A DNA stretch of 64,000 nucleotides from Pararhizobium sp. A13 (GCF_040126305.1 NZ_CP149510.1:2491001-2555000), one strand, 5' to 3'. Positions 35,846 to 44,911 are shown, counted from the first letter of the stretch. Translations and numbers: made by a program. The notes: generated from the sequence alone by a model not told the origin.

Positions 35846-36295
35846 TTATGCCCGGTCTTCGCGCGGACGGCGCGGACGGTCTTCACGATCACCACGGTCC
35901 GGGCGCGGACCACGGTCGCCGAAGCCGCCACGGTCAGGACGGTCGCCATCGCGGCGCGGACGGTCGTCGCGGTCGCGCTTCTGCATCATGGCGGACGGGC
36001 CGTCTTCATGCTTCTCGACAGCGATGGTCATGTAACGAAGAACATCTTCGTTGATGCGCATCTGGCGCTCGACTTCGTGAACGGCCGGTGCCGGAGCATC
36101 GATGTCCATCAGAACGTAGTGAGCCTTGCGGTTCTTGTTGATGCGATACGTCAGGGACTTGAGGCCCCAGTTTTCGACGCGCCCGACTTTTCCGCCGTTA
36201 GCTTCCAGTACACCCTTGTACTGTTCGACGAGAGCGTCGACCTGCTGAGCGGAAATATCCTGCCGGGCAAGGAATACATGTTCATAAAGAGCCAT
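35846..36295 (-). CDS. rpsF: 30S ribosomal protein S6
   Basis: The 149-residue protein begins [18 protein letters not shown] and has the S6 ferredoxin-like core to about residue 100. A C-terminal extension of about 45 residues follows, made almost wholly of Arg, Asp, Pro and Gly (e.g. [18 protein letters not shown]). Such tails occur in alphaproteobacterial S6 and are probably disordered. The start at 36295 is chosen by family alignment; an in-frame ATG at 36304 is possible. Confidence 0.95.
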   Translation of the reverse strand: MALYEHVFLARQDISAQQVDALVEQYKGVLEANGGKVGRVENWGLKSLTYRINKNRKAHYVLMDIDAPAPAVHEVERQMRINEDVLRYMTIAVEKHEDGPSAMMQKRDRDDRPRRDGDRPDRGGFGDRGPRPDRGDREDRPRRPREDRA

Positions 36296-36559
36296 GATGG
36301 CCAAGCCTTTCTTGCGTTAATCGTCACCCGGACCCCAGCGGCTAAGCCTCAACGACTGTTCTATTGGCTGCGGACAGCCGGCAAGAAAGTGTTGTTTCGA
36401 GACGGTCGAGAGCGGAGACACGGGAGGCTGGACCCCTTTAGGTCCTGACAGGTTTCTAAGGGAAACCGGCCCTCCGTTCAGCCACCAGCCAGAAGACCGG
36501 ATGTTGCGAACAGCGCGCTTATACGCATTTTCGGCCAGGAAGCAAGGGGCGAGGGGAAA

Positions 36560-37120
36560 TTAGCACGGGGCCGCGTGGCCTGCGCGCTCCATCCGTAGCG
36601 CTATTCTACGTACACGCTCGGTGGATGCCTGCCGCACGGTCCTCGCGACGAAGTCGGATTTGCCGCCAGTGTAGAATTTCCAATCGCCATCTGCCTCCGC
36701 TGCCAGCTTGCCCTTCAGTGCTGCATATGCGGCGGCGGCGTCCGGGTGCGTGCGGAGCCAGTCCCGAAACAGGACGCGGTTGTCGTGCGTGACGTTTCCC
36801 GGCCCGCAGAGGTAGAGGCGGGTCCCATAGGATCGGTGACCCGAGGTGAAGGTCCACATGCCATCGCCGTAAGGATCGCCATGAAAGGTAAACTCCGCGA
36901 GCGACTTCACGCGCTCGACCGCAGCAGGGACCAGTGTTTCACTGAGAAGCACTGCATCGATGTCGATCTTCGGCTTCGCCGGCAGGCCGACGACCGAGGT
37001 GCTCCCGATATGGTGGATATCGTTCACCATATCGCCGATAAGCGTCAGTATCCGAGACTTGTCCCGCTCGAATAGCCCAGGCCATGCCGGATCGTAATCG
37101 ACAACCTTTATTGTGCTCAT
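36560..37120 (-). CDS. GrpB family protein (UPF0157, nucleotidyltransferase-like)
   Basis: The 186-residue protein has the GrpB pattern: VVDYDPAWPGLFERD, IHHIGSTSVVGLPAKPKIDI with the nucleotidyltransferase-like GSTS and Asp pair, GDPYGDGMWTF, and LFRDWLRTHPDAAAAYAALK. Activity is unproven; some relatives are linked to CoaE. Start choices are 37120 (MSTIKV) or 37132 (MMPKMS). No partner gene is evident, and it stands alone between the rpsF leader and a repeat-rich gap. Confidence 0.85.
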   Translation of the reverse strand: MSTIKVVDYDPAWPGLFERDKSRILTLIGDMVNDIHHIGSTSVVGLPAKPKIDIDAVLLSETLVPAAVERVKSLAEFTFHGDPYGDGMWTFTSGHRSYGTRLYLCGPGNVTHDNRVLFRDWLRTHPDAAAAYAALKGKLAAEADGDWKFYTGGKSDFVARTVRQASTERVRRIALRMERAGHAAPC

Positions 37121-37366
37121 TTTGGGCATCATATGGTTCAAGTTATGGTTGCACAGTGCCCGATTCTCAAAGCGCGCGGAAGTGGGCAACGCCTTCGTCC
37201 ACGCGCGGAAAACCGCCGTGGTTTTCAAAGAGCAGTTCGGACGGGGTGCTGAAAGCTGCCTCGTAGGAATAGAATAGGTGACACCTTTCGGCGCCCCGTT
37301 CGGCGGTTTCTGCCCGCAAACGCGTTCCGCTACGGCCTCGTCGGCCCTCTGCGCGATTGCATGCCC

Positions 37367-37384
37367 GCAGCAGCAGCAGCAGCA
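37367..37384. repeat. (GCA)6 trinucleotide run
   Basis: Six consecutive GCA units lie in the non-coding gap between GrpB and the GGDEF-EAL gene. Confidence 0.9.
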
Positions 37385-37597
37385 TCGGCCTGCGGAGGGG
37401 AACCTTCTTGCGAACCCCGGCCTCGGGGACTTCCGTCCTTTCCCCGAACCCGGCGCCGGCCCCGCCTGGCTGCCACGGCTGGCAGTGTATCCGAGGGCGG
37501 GACGGGGGCGAGTATGGCATGGGCGCGAGGGGCAGGGATGAGCGGGGATGATTGAGGCCGAGGGTATGCCGCACCGGAGCCTGTCGCGGCCTGGGCG

Positions 37598-37626
37598 TGG
37601 ATCCTCGGGTCAGGCCCGAGGACCCA
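37598..37626. repeat. GGTCCTCGGG-type palindromic repeat
   Basis: TGGATCCTCGGG and CCCGAGGACCCA form a 12-bp stem with one mismatch and a five-base loop. Similar CCTCGGG...CCCGAGG elements are common intergenic repeats in rhizobial genomes. It lies 36 bases past the GGDEF-EAL stop and could help end that transcript. Confidence 0.6.
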
Positions 37627-37661
37627 CTTCCAAGCCTTAAAGCGGCAAACCCTCGACCGCC

Positions 37662-39665
37662 TCATCCCCGCAGTGGACTGACCAGTCGCGCCCGGCGCGG
37701 ATCGGCGGGTGGGGGCGCCGTGAAATTTTCCGCGGGTGCCGGGCGGCCGACGTGGTAGCCTTGCACCTGGTCTATGCGGAATTCCTGCATGAGCCTGAGC
37801 TGGTCATCGGTTTCCACGCCTTCGACGAGGATATTGTGGCCGCGATTTCGCACGAGGCCGATGATATCCTGGAGCATGGCCTTGCCGCGCGGGGTGCCGC
37901 AATCGTGCAGGAACGAGCGGTCGATCTTCACCGTGTCGAAATCGATCAGGCGAAGCCACGAAAGACCGGCAAAGCCGGTTCCAAAATCATCGAGCCAGAT
38001 CTTGATGCCCAGCGTCTTCAGGTCGCTGATGCAGCGGAGAATGTCCGAATGCATCTCCATCTCGAGACCTTCGGTGATCTCCAGCGCTAGCCGGCCGCCG
38101 GCGACGCCTGTCTCTCCGAGGATCGCAGCGACGGAGGCCGCAAAGCCGGGGGCCTTGAGCTGAATTGGCGAGACGTTGACGCTGACGACCGGCACGTGGT
38201 CGTCCATCAGGAGTTCGCGGCACACCGTCCGTATGGCCCAGCGCCCCAGCTCCAGGATGGCGCCGGTTCGTTCCGCGACGGGAATGAAAAGGCTCGGCGT
38301 CACCGCGGTGCCATCCAGCATTCTCAGGCGCATCAGCGCCTCGACGGCTTCGATCCGGCCCGACACGGCGTTTCTTATCGGCTGATAGACGAGGGAAACG
38401 AGTTTCTGGTCGATCGCGATCTTCAGCAAAGCCGCGACGTTCTCGCTCTCATCGCTGCTCTGGGGATCGTTCGGATCGAACAGGCGGACGCAATTGCGAC
38501 CGCTTGCCTTGGCTGCATAAAGCGCGCGGTCCGCCTCGTGGATGATCTTCTCGAGCTTCGTACCCGTTTGATTCCTGGTAAACGAGGCGCCAACGCTGAC
38601 GGTGACGATCGAGGTCCCATCCCGCCGCTGCCCATGCGCCAGAGCCAGGTCCTCGACCGTGCGACGAATGGCTTCTGCAAGATCCGCCACCCGCTCGCCG
38701 GTGTCCAGGCGAGCGAGAACGATGAACTCTTCGCCGCCATAGCGTCCGATCGAGCCGCCGTAGGGACTGATCGAGGCCTCGAGTGCATTGGCGACGAGGA
38801 TGAGGCAGCGATCGCCCTCCTGATGGCCGTAGCAGTCGTTGTATCTCTTGAAGAAATCGACGTCGATCAGGATTGCTGCAAAGTTCCGGCCGGATTTTTG
38901 CCAGTCGTCCCAGTAGTAACGCAGCCTCTGGTCGATTGCCCGGCGATTTGCAAGACCCGTCAAGGGATCGGTGTTCGACAGCCTCAGCAGAGCTTTTCCC
39001 CGTTCGGATGCCTCGTTGTGCTGAACCTTCGCCTCCAGGGCGTTGAGGAAGACCTTGTAGCGTTCCCTGTTGAGCTTCCAGTTCACATAGGACGTGAAGA
39101 CGAAGCAGGAGGCGCAAAAGGTCCCGAATGCCAGCTTGTAGGTGGGGTCCATCGGTGGGAAGGACAGCAGAGCGGCCAGGAAAATGAGGAGAATGACGAC
39201 CGATGCAACGACTGAAAGGCGAAAGTGGAAGCTGAAGAACAGGTTGACGCTCATCATGAAGATGGCACCGAAGACCATGTAGTAGGATATGCTCTGAATA
39301 TCCGATGTCATCATGGCCGTGCATAGCCAACCGGCATAGGCAAGGATAACCGCGCACGCACTGGTGGCATCGATCGCGTTCGCGCTGGCATTCAAGCGGA
39401 CCTGTATTTCGAGCGCGGCGATTGCGACGATGCCGACGGCGAAGCGGGCGGCGATCGCGTAGAGCGCGACGTCCGGAACGAGCAAAATGTCGGTGATCGA
39501 AAACAGAAGATAGGCGGCGACGGCGATCCAGAGTCCTTGTCTGGTGGCCTGCCTGCGCGTGCTTTGGCCTTCCTCCCGATAGAGCGCACGAAGCTCCGCC
39601 GAGGCCGGTCTCGGCGGCTCGGTATGGAGATCGATTTCAACTACGTCGGCCAACGTGTGCTTCAT
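37662..39665 (-). CDS. Membrane GGDEF-EAL protein (cyclic di-GMP turnover)
   Basis: The 667-residue protein has about six transmembrane helices in the first 200 residues, a GGDEF domain (about 225-385) with an intact GGEEF active site (GRYGGEEFIVLAR), and an EAL domain (about 400-650). The EAL catalytic set is present: VEALMRL, NVSPIQL, EITEGLE, DDFGTG, KIDRSF, EGVET and the QGYHVGRP ending. No RxxD inhibitory site precedes GGEEF. Both cyclase and phosphodiesterase activities are therefore possible; which dominates cannot be told. It is divergent from the methyltransferase gene. Confidence 0.92.
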   Translation of the reverse strand: MKHTLADVVEIDLHTEPPRPASAELRALYREEGQSTRRQATRQGLWIAVAAYLLFSITDILLVPDVALYAIAARFAVGIVAIAALEIQVRLNASANAIDATSACAVILAYAGWLCTAMMTSDIQSISYYMVFGAIFMMSVNLFFSFHFRLSVVASVVILLIFLAALLSFPPMDPTYKLAFGTFCASCFVFTSYVNWKLNRERYKVFLNALEAKVQHNEASERGKALLRLSNTDPLTGLANRRAIDQRLRYYWDDWQKSGRNFAAILIDVDFFKRYNDCYGHQEGDRCLILVANALEASISPYGGSIGRYGGEEFIVLARLDTGERVADLAEAIRRTVEDLALAHGQRRDGTSIVTVSVGASFTRNQTGTKLEKIIHEADRALYAAKASGRNCVRLFDPNDPQSSDESENVAALLKIAIDQKLVSLVYQPIRNAVSGRIEAVEALMRLRMLDGTAVTPSLFIPVAERTGAILELGRWAIRTVCRELLMDDHVPVVSVNVSPIQLKAPGFAASVAAILGETGVAGGRLALEITEGLEMEMHSDILRCISDLKTLGIKIWLDDFGTGFAGLSWLRLIDFDTVKIDRSFLHDCGTPRGKAMLQDIIGLVRNRGHNILVEGVETDDQLRLMQEFRIDQVQGYHVGRPAPAENFTAPPPADPRRARLVSPLRG

Positions 39666-39974
39666 GCACTTTCCATTGCGTTGCGTCGCATTCTCTAGAG
39701 CTTGAGGTCTCTTTCCAACAGTCGACGCTGTCTCAGTCGCCCCACGCCGGCCATCCGGATAGGCAAGCTATCAGGAAAGGGCAGCAGTTTTCGGCACAAT
39801 AGGACAGGTGCATTAACTTTTTCTGAACTTGGCGACGAGCGTCGACGCACCCGCGGCGGAGTCAACCGACACGCGAGTGCATTAACCATAACCCGCGAAA
39901 ACGGGGTCGCTCGGATTGGCACTTCATCTATTTTTCACCATTATATTAATGATCTATTAACCCACGAGGTTCGA
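39666..39974. other. Divergent promoter region with CtrA-like box
   Basis: About 310 bases separate the GGDEF-EAL and methyltransferase genes. The right part is A+T-rich with several TTAA words and the perfect box at 39946-39960. The frame of the methyltransferase stays open through much of it, but protein-like sequence begins only near 39975. Confidence 0.55.
39946..39960 (+). promoter_or_regulatory. Candidate CtrA binding box
   Basis: TTAATGATCTATTAA, followed by CC, is a perfect TTAA-N7-TTAA match to the CtrA consensus. It ends 14 bases before the GTG start at 39975, so binding there would more likely repress the methyltransferase gene, or act on the divergent GGDEF-EAL promoter. Another partial TTAACC word lies near 39886. 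Confidence 0.45.
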
Positions 39975-41015
39975 GTGTCCCAATTTAACATTGCCTTCGA
40001 CGGCGAAAGCCTGATTACCCCCCAAGCCATCATCACCGAACTTTCCCCCGCCAAAACCGACCGACACGATGATCAGCTCGCAACAGCGAAAGCTGAACTC
40101 GCGCTCGTGCTGGCGATTGCCCTGCAGCAGATCGAAGAACGCCGCGATCCGGCGCAGACCGTAAAGCGGCTTATCGGGGCGCTTCATGAGACGCGCAACA
40201 AGTTCGAACCAAGCGTCTGGCAGGCGCTGATCCCGATCGTGCAGAGCCATCCGTCGGCGAAGATCTTTCAGCAGGATCCGTTCACGCGCTGGTCTTTCGA
40301 GAAGCCGCGCGGTTATTCCGGTGACGCGAGCTTGATCGACTTCATCTATGGCCACCCGGCCGTTGCGCACGAAGTCGCAAAATCCACGCCGCTTGGGCTC
40401 GGGATTTATGAATATACCAGGAACGCGCCCGGCCCCGTCGCGGTCAGGGAGCGGCGTGACATTCTGACCCGCTACGTTGACGAGATCGCCGCGGAAAAAG
40501 GCCCCGAAACCGAGATACTCACGGTCGCCGCCGGCCATCTGCGGGAGGCCGACAGCTCGGTCGCGCTCCAGGAAGGGCGGATCAGGCGGTGGGTCGCTCT
40601 CGATCAGGATCCTCTCAGCATCGGATCGATCACACGGGATTTCCAGGGCACCTGCATCGAGGCGATCGATGGTTCGGTCCGCGGGCTGCTCAGCAAGAAG
40701 CATCAGCTTGGCAAGTTCGATTTCATCTATGCCGCTGGCCTCTATGACTATCTCGCCGACAAAGTCGCGATCAAGCTGACGCAGGCCTGCATGGATATGC
40801 TGAAGCCGGGCGGCGTCTTCCTCTTCGCCAATTTCGCCGACGACATGGCCGACGATGGCTATATGGAGTCCTACATGAACTGGGCGCTGCTGCTGCGCTC
40901 GGAGGCGGACATGTGGAATGTCATCAATTCGAGCGTCGAGCGCAACAGCGTTGACGCGAGTGTCTGGTTCGGCGCGAACCGGAACATCGTCTACGGCACG
41001 ATCAGGCGTTTGTGA
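39975..41015 (+). CDS. Class I SAM-dependent methyltransferase-like protein
   Basis: The 346-residue protein contains EILTVAAGHLREAD (glycine-containing SAM-binding loop), WVALDQDPLSIGS (acidic ribose-binding residues), FDFIYAAGLYDYL and MLKPGGVFLFANF, a class I methyltransferase core. The preceding RWSFEKPRGYSGDASLIDFI and IYEYTRNAPGPVAVRERRD resemble proteins annotated for methyl-ester signal (extracellular factor) synthesis, but that is only a resemblance. The start is a GTG at 39975 with GAGG 5 bases upstream. A cyclic di-GMP gene is divergent. Confidence 0.75.
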   Translation: MSQFNIAFDGESLITPQAIITELSPAKTDRHDDQLATAKAELALVLAIALQQIEERRDPAQTVKRLIGALHETRNKFEPSVWQALIPIVQSHPSAKIFQQDPFTRWSFEKPRGYSGDASLIDFIYGHPAVAHEVAKSTPLGLGIYEYTRNAPGPVAVRERRDILTRYVDEIAAEKGPETEILTVAAGHLREADSSVALQEGRIRRWVALDQDPLSIGSITRDFQGTCIEAIDGSVRGLLSKKHQLGKFDFIYAAGLYDYLADKVAIKLTQACMDMLKPGGVFLFANFADDMADDGYMESYMNWALLLRSEADMWNVINSSVERNSVDASVWFGANRNIVYGTIRRL

Positions 41016-41036
41016 ACGTTTGAGTTTAGGCTTTGC

Positions 41037-41064
41037 GATGGCCTGCTGCGCGCAGCGGGCCATC
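41037..41064 (+). terminator. Hairpin after the methyltransferase gene
   Basis: GATGGCCTGCTGC and GCAGCGGGCCATC form a 13-bp stem with one wobble pair, 21 bases after the stop. No T-run follows, so strength is uncertain. Confidence 0.45.
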
Positions 41065-41160
41065 CTGGTGTGGGATCAGAAGGTTGGCCGCAGCCATGAT
41101 GCCTGTCTCACACCGTCTCCTGCTCCAGGCAGCCATTGACCGGCTGCGTTTCGGTATTCT

Positions 41161-42204
41161 TCAGATCGGCGCCGGGAACTGCCGATGCAGATGCCCGATC
41201 CCTTCCATCACCGCCGCCGACAGCTTTACATCCTTGGCGCCGATATCCGTCTTCAACTGCGCCATGCTCGTCGCGCCGATAATGACCGAGGTCATGAAGG
41301 GGCGGGTGAGGCTGAAGGCGAGTTGCATCTGGGCGAGATCGAGGCTGTGGGCGCGGGCGAGTTCGGCATAGGCGGCGACGGCGGGTCCCTGGTATTCGGT
41401 GTAGCGGCCGCCAAGGTCGCCGTTGATGGAGAGGCGGGAACCTGCAGGGCACGCGCCGTTGAGATATTTGCCGGTCATCAGGCCGGCTGCGAGCGGCGAA
41501 TAGGCGAGCAGGCCGATATCCTCGTGATGGCTGACTTCGGCGAGGTCGAGATCGAAGGCGCGGTACAGGAAGTTGTACTCGTTCTGTATGGAGGCGATGC
41601 GCGGCAGGCCGTGTTTCTCGGCAAGCGACAGCATCGTCATCGCGCCCCAGGCGGTGTCGTTCGACAGGCCGACGGCGCGGACCTTGCCTGCCTGCACGAA
41701 TTCTCCGAGCGTTTCGAGGATCGCCAGAAGTTCACCCGGCACAGTCGACCTGTCCTGCTTCGACGGATTGTAGGTCCAGGCGTTGCGGAAGTGGTAGTGG
41801 CCGCGGTTCGGCCAATGCAGTTGATAGAGATCGACATAATCCGTCTGGAGCCGTTTCAGGCTTTCATCGAGCGCGATCCGCATGGTGGCGGGGCTCATCG
41901 GGCTGCCGCCGCGGATATAGGGGCGTCCGGGACCGGCGACCTTGGTGGCGACGACGACGTCATCGCGTTTTCCGCGCGCCTTCAGCCACGTGCCGATATA
42001 GGCTTCCGTGCGCCCTTGCGTTTCGGCCGAAAGCGGCGTCACAGGATAGAGCTCGGCCGTATCGATGAAGTTGATGCCTTCGTCAACCGCGTAGCCGAGT
42101 TGCTCGTGGGCCTCGGCCTCGGTGTTTTGCGAGCCCCAGGTCATGGTGCCAAGGCAGATTTCGGAAATGCGGATGCCGGTGCGGCCGAGTGTCTTGTAGC
42201 GCAT
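41161..42204 (-). CDS. NADP(H)-dependent aldo/keto reductase (Tas-like)
   Basis: The 347-residue enzyme starts MRYKTLGRTGIRISEICLG and has the AKR active-site set: Asp-Thr-Ala-Glu-Leu-Tyr in FIDTAELYP, Lys in VVATKVAG, His in LYQLHWPN. Close resemblance to the E. coli Tas group is suggested by ETQGRTEAYIGTWL and NEYNFLYRAFD. It reduces carbonyl compounds; the physiological substrate is unknown. The frame is open for another 80 codons upstream, but family alignment places the start at 42204. It is divergent from fabD. Confidence 0.9.
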   Translation of the reverse strand: MRYKTLGRTGIRISEICLGTMTWGSQNTEAEAHEQLGYAVDEGINFIDTAELYPVTPLSAETQGRTEAYIGTWLKARGKRDDVVVATKVAGPGRPYIRGGSPMSPATMRIALDESLKRLQTDYVDLYQLHWPNRGHYHFRNAWTYNPSKQDRSTVPGELLAILETLGEFVQAGKVRAVGLSNDTAWGAMTMLSLAEKHGLPRIASIQNEYNFLYRAFDLDLAEVSHHEDIGLLAYSPLAAGLMTGKYLNGACPAGSRLSINGDLGGRYTEYQGPAVAAYAELARAHSLDLAQMQLAFSLTRPFMTSVIIGATSMAQLKTDIGAKDVKLSAAVMEGIGHLHRQFPAPI

Positions 42205-42430
42205 GGGAGTGCCTCGATCTGGTTCGGCGGCGAATGTAGTGGCTGTTTGTTGCGGCGCAAGAGAAAAGCGCGAGACTATGCACAAAGGCCGATATGGATG
42301 CACAAGCCTTGACTCGCAGGGCAGGAATGTGAATGGAGAGGAAAAAGCCGATGCCCGTCCTCTGTTTCGGGCGAAGCTTGCACATTCAAACTGCGCGGTT
42401 GTCGCCGTGCGTGGCGGAGGGAAAAACCTC

Positions 42431-43375
42431 ATGGCAATCGCATTCACATTTCCAGGACAAGGCAGTCAGGCGCTCGGCATGGGCAAGGATCTGGCCGACG
42501 CCTTTCCGGAGGCCGCTGCCGTCTTTGCCGAGGTCGACGATGCGCTGGGGCAAAAGCTCTCCGACATCATGTGGAACGGGCCGGAAGAAACGCTGACGCT
42601 GACGGCAAACGCCCAGCCGGCGTTGATGGCGGTCTCGATCGCCGCGCTGCGCGTAATGGAAGCCAAGGGGCTCAATCTGACATCCAAGGTCGCCTATGTC
42701 GCCGGGCATTCGCTCGGTGAATATTCCGCGCTCTGTGCCGCCGGAACCTTCTCGCTTGCCGACACGGCGCGGCTCCTGCGCATCCGCGGCAATGCCATGC
42801 AGGCGGCGGTGCCCGTCGGCAAGGGCGCGATGGCGGCAATCATCGGCCTGGAGCATGGCGATGTCGACGCCGTTTGCGCGGACGCATCCGCGCTCGGCTC
42901 CTGCCAGATCGCCAACGACAATGGCGGCGGCCAGCTGGTGATTTCCGGCGAGAAGGCAGCTGTCGAAAAGGCGGCGATGCTGGCGACCGAGAAGGGGGCC
43001 AAGCGTGCCATCCTTTTGCCTGTGTCCGCGCCCTTCCACTCGGCGCTGATGGCGCCGGCGGCGGACGCCATGCGCGAGGCTCTGGCAACGGTCGCGAAGA
43101 GCAATCCGGTGGTGCCGCTGATCGCCAATGTGCGGGCGGCGCCGGTGACGGATGCGAGCGAGATCGCCAGCCTTCTGGTCGAACAGGTTACCGGCCAGGT
43201 CCGCTGGCGCGAGACCGTCGAGTGGTTTGCCGCAAACAACGTCACGACGCTGTACGAGATCGGCTCCGGCAAGGTGCTGACCGGTCTTGCCCGCCGCATC
43301 GACAAGACGGTGAGCGGCATCGCCGTCAATTCCCCTGCCGACATCGACGCGGCGCTTCAAACTCTGCTCGGCTGA
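42431..43375 (+). CDS. fabD: Malonyl-CoA:ACP transacylase
   Basis: The 314-residue enzyme loads malonate onto acyl carrier protein. It starts with FTFPGQGSQALGMG and has the nucleophile motif GHSLGEY, the Arg in LLRIRGNAM, and the catalytic His in SAPFHSALM. The ATG at 42431 has GGAGG about 13 bases upstream and is the family start. It opens the fatty-acid cluster fabD-fabG-acpP-fabF, with fabG 24 bases downstream. Confidence 0.96.
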   Translation: MAIAFTFPGQGSQALGMGKDLADAFPEAAAVFAEVDDALGQKLSDIMWNGPEETLTLTANAQPALMAVSIAALRVMEAKGLNLTSKVAYVAGHSLGEYSALCAAGTFSLADTARLLRIRGNAMQAAVPVGKGAMAAIIGLEHGDVDAVCADASALGSCQIANDNGGGQLVISGEKAAVEKAAMLATEKGAKRAILLPVSAPFHSALMAPAADAMREALATVAKSNPVVPLIANVRAAPVTDASEIASLLVEQVTGQVRWRETVEWFAANNVTTLYEIGSGKVLTGLARRIDKTVSGIAVNSPADIDAALQTLLG

Positions 43376-43399
43376 GCCGAAACTATAAGGATCAAGACC

Positions 43400-44137
43400 A
43401 TGTTCGATCTGTCTGGCCGCAAGGCTCTCGTTACCGGCGCATCCGGCGGCATCGGCGAAGAGATCGCCCGCATCCTGCATGCGCAGGGCGCCACCGTCGG
43501 CCTGCACGGCACCCGCGTCGAAAAGCTGGAAGAACTCGGCAATTCGCTCGGCGAGCGCGTCCACCTGTTTCCGGCGAACCTTGCCGACCGTGGCGCTGTC
43601 AAGGCGCTCGGCGAAAAGGCCGAAAGCGAGCTCGGCGGCGTCGACATTCTCGTCAACAATGCCGGCATCACCAAGGACGGCCTGTTCGTGCGGATGAGCG
43701 ACGAGGATTGGGACGCAGTACTGGAAGTCAACCTGACGTCGGTCTTCCGGCTGACCCGCGAGCTGACCCATCCGATGATGCGCCGCCGCCATGGCCGCAT
43801 CATCAACATCACCTCGATCGTCGGCGTCACCGGTAATCCGGGGCAGGCCAACTACTGCGCCTCCAAGGCGGGCATGATCGGCTTTTCCAAGTCGCTCGCG
43901 CAGGAGATCGCCACCCGCAACGTGACGGTCAACTGCGTCGCTCCCGGCTTCATCGAGAGCGCCATGACCGGCAAGCTGAACGACAAGCAGAAGGACGCCA
44001 TCATGGGTGCCATCCCGATGAAGCGTATGGGTACCGGTGCCGAAGTCGCGGCCGCCGTCGCTTACCTCGCCTCCAACGAAGCGGCTTATGTCACCGGCCA
44101 GACGATCCATGTGAATGGCGGCATGGCGATGATCTGA
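43400..44137 (+). CDS. fabG: 3-oxoacyl-[acyl-carrier-protein] reductase
   Basis: The 245-residue SDR reduces 3-oxoacyl-ACP with NADPH. It has TGASGGIGEE for cofactor binding, the NNAG motif, Ser in ITSIVGV, YCASKAG catalytic Tyr/Lys, and the C-terminal TGQTIHVNGGMAMI typical of FabG. It follows fabD closely and is probably cotranscribed. Confidence 0.97.
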   Translation: MFDLSGRKALVTGASGGIGEEIARILHAQGATVGLHGTRVEKLEELGNSLGERVHLFPANLADRGAVKALGEKAESELGGVDILVNNAGITKDGLFVRMSDEDWDAVLEVNLTSVFRLTRELTHPMMRRRHGRIINITSIVGVTGNPGQANYCASKAGMIGFSKSLAQEIATRNVTVNCVAPGFIESAMTGKLNDKQKDAIMGAIPMKRMGTGAEVAAAVAYLASNEAAYVTGQTIHVNGGMAMI

Positions 44138-44454
44138 CGGCCGTAAAACGCCTGCGCTGCCGCGTTTTCGCGTTAATCGAAGGGGCGGGGCGGAAATACC
44201 GGGAATTGCGTGTTGACCAAGCCATTGCCGGCCATTTTCGGACTTTGCGGCAGCCATAAACCGTGTTAAGCGGGCCATGACTGTGCGCAGTCGATCGGAA
44301 GATATGAGGCACCCGCCGTCTTTTGCAGTGCGTGGTCTGCCGCTCTTGCGGTTGAAGAGATTGCCGGGGTGATCGTCTTGATCTCTCTGGCGTTAATAGG
44401 GTACCGATGTCAGAACGGCATCGTTGAGAAAAAACAAAGGTCGAGGAATCCGAC
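44138..44454. other. Intergenic region before acpP
   Basis: About 317 bases hold no convincing gene. They presumably carry the separate, strong acpP promoter; a GAGGAA ribosome site lies 8 bases before acpP. I could not identify a promoter with confidence. Confidence 0.5.
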
Positions 44455-44691
44455 ATGAGCGACGTAGCAGAACGCGTAAAGAAAATTGTTATTGATCATC
44501 TTGGCGTCGACGCCGAAAAGGTTTCGGAAGGCGCAAGCTTCATCGACGATCTGGGCGCGGACTCGCTCGACACCGTCGAACTGGTCATGGCATTCGAAGA
44601 AGAGTTCGGCGTCGAAATCCCCGACGATGCAGCCGATTCGATCCTGACGGTCGGCGACGCTGTCAAGTTTATCGAAAAGGCGCAGGCCTGA
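44455..44691 (+). CDS. acpP: Acyl carrier protein
   Basis: The 78-residue acidic protein carries growing fatty acyl chains on a phosphopantetheine attached to Ser in [10 protein letters not shown]. It has the four-helix ACP pattern ([37 protein letters not shown]) and low-complexity acidic composition. It lies between fabG and fabF with its own leader. Confidence 0.98.
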   Translation: MSDVAERVKKIVIDHLGVDAEKVSEGASFIDDLGADSLDTVELVMAFEEEFGVEIPDDAADSILTVGDAVKFIEKAQA

Positions 44692-44911
44692 TATCAGGTC
44701 GTGCAGGGCGGGGCGCATCGCGGCCCGCCTTCAAGTCCCCATGGGGCATGCTCTCTTTTTTGGCGAGCGATAAGCGCATTTAAGGAAAGTCTGATGGCTT
44801 CCGTACCTGATCGCGCGATATGAACATCACGGAAATGGATGTACGGGTCCGGTTTTTTAGCATGTGGTCCGGTCCGGTTCTGGAATTAACAGGCAGGGTG
44901 GATCACGGGCT

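Larger units (their letters stand above)
37121..37661. other. GC-rich gap with repeats, no convincing gene
   Basis: This gap of about 540 bases contains a (GCA)6 run and a palindrome resembling intergenic repeats of rhizobia. A minus-strand segment near 37170-37270 could encode a short protein-like piece (AFSTPSELLFENHGGFPRVD), possibly a gene remnant, but no start signal or known family was recognised. Confidence 0.45.

Noticed and set aside
36296-36559. S6:S18 autoregulatory RNA motif in the rpsF leader
   Set aside because: The leader can fold, but I could not identify the conserved CCG bulge with confidence; covariation analysis would be needed.
42386-44278. Long minus-strand open frame (about 630 codons) opposite fabD and fabG
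   Set aside because: It is antisense to two complete fatty-acid genes; composition is shadow-like and no domain is visible.
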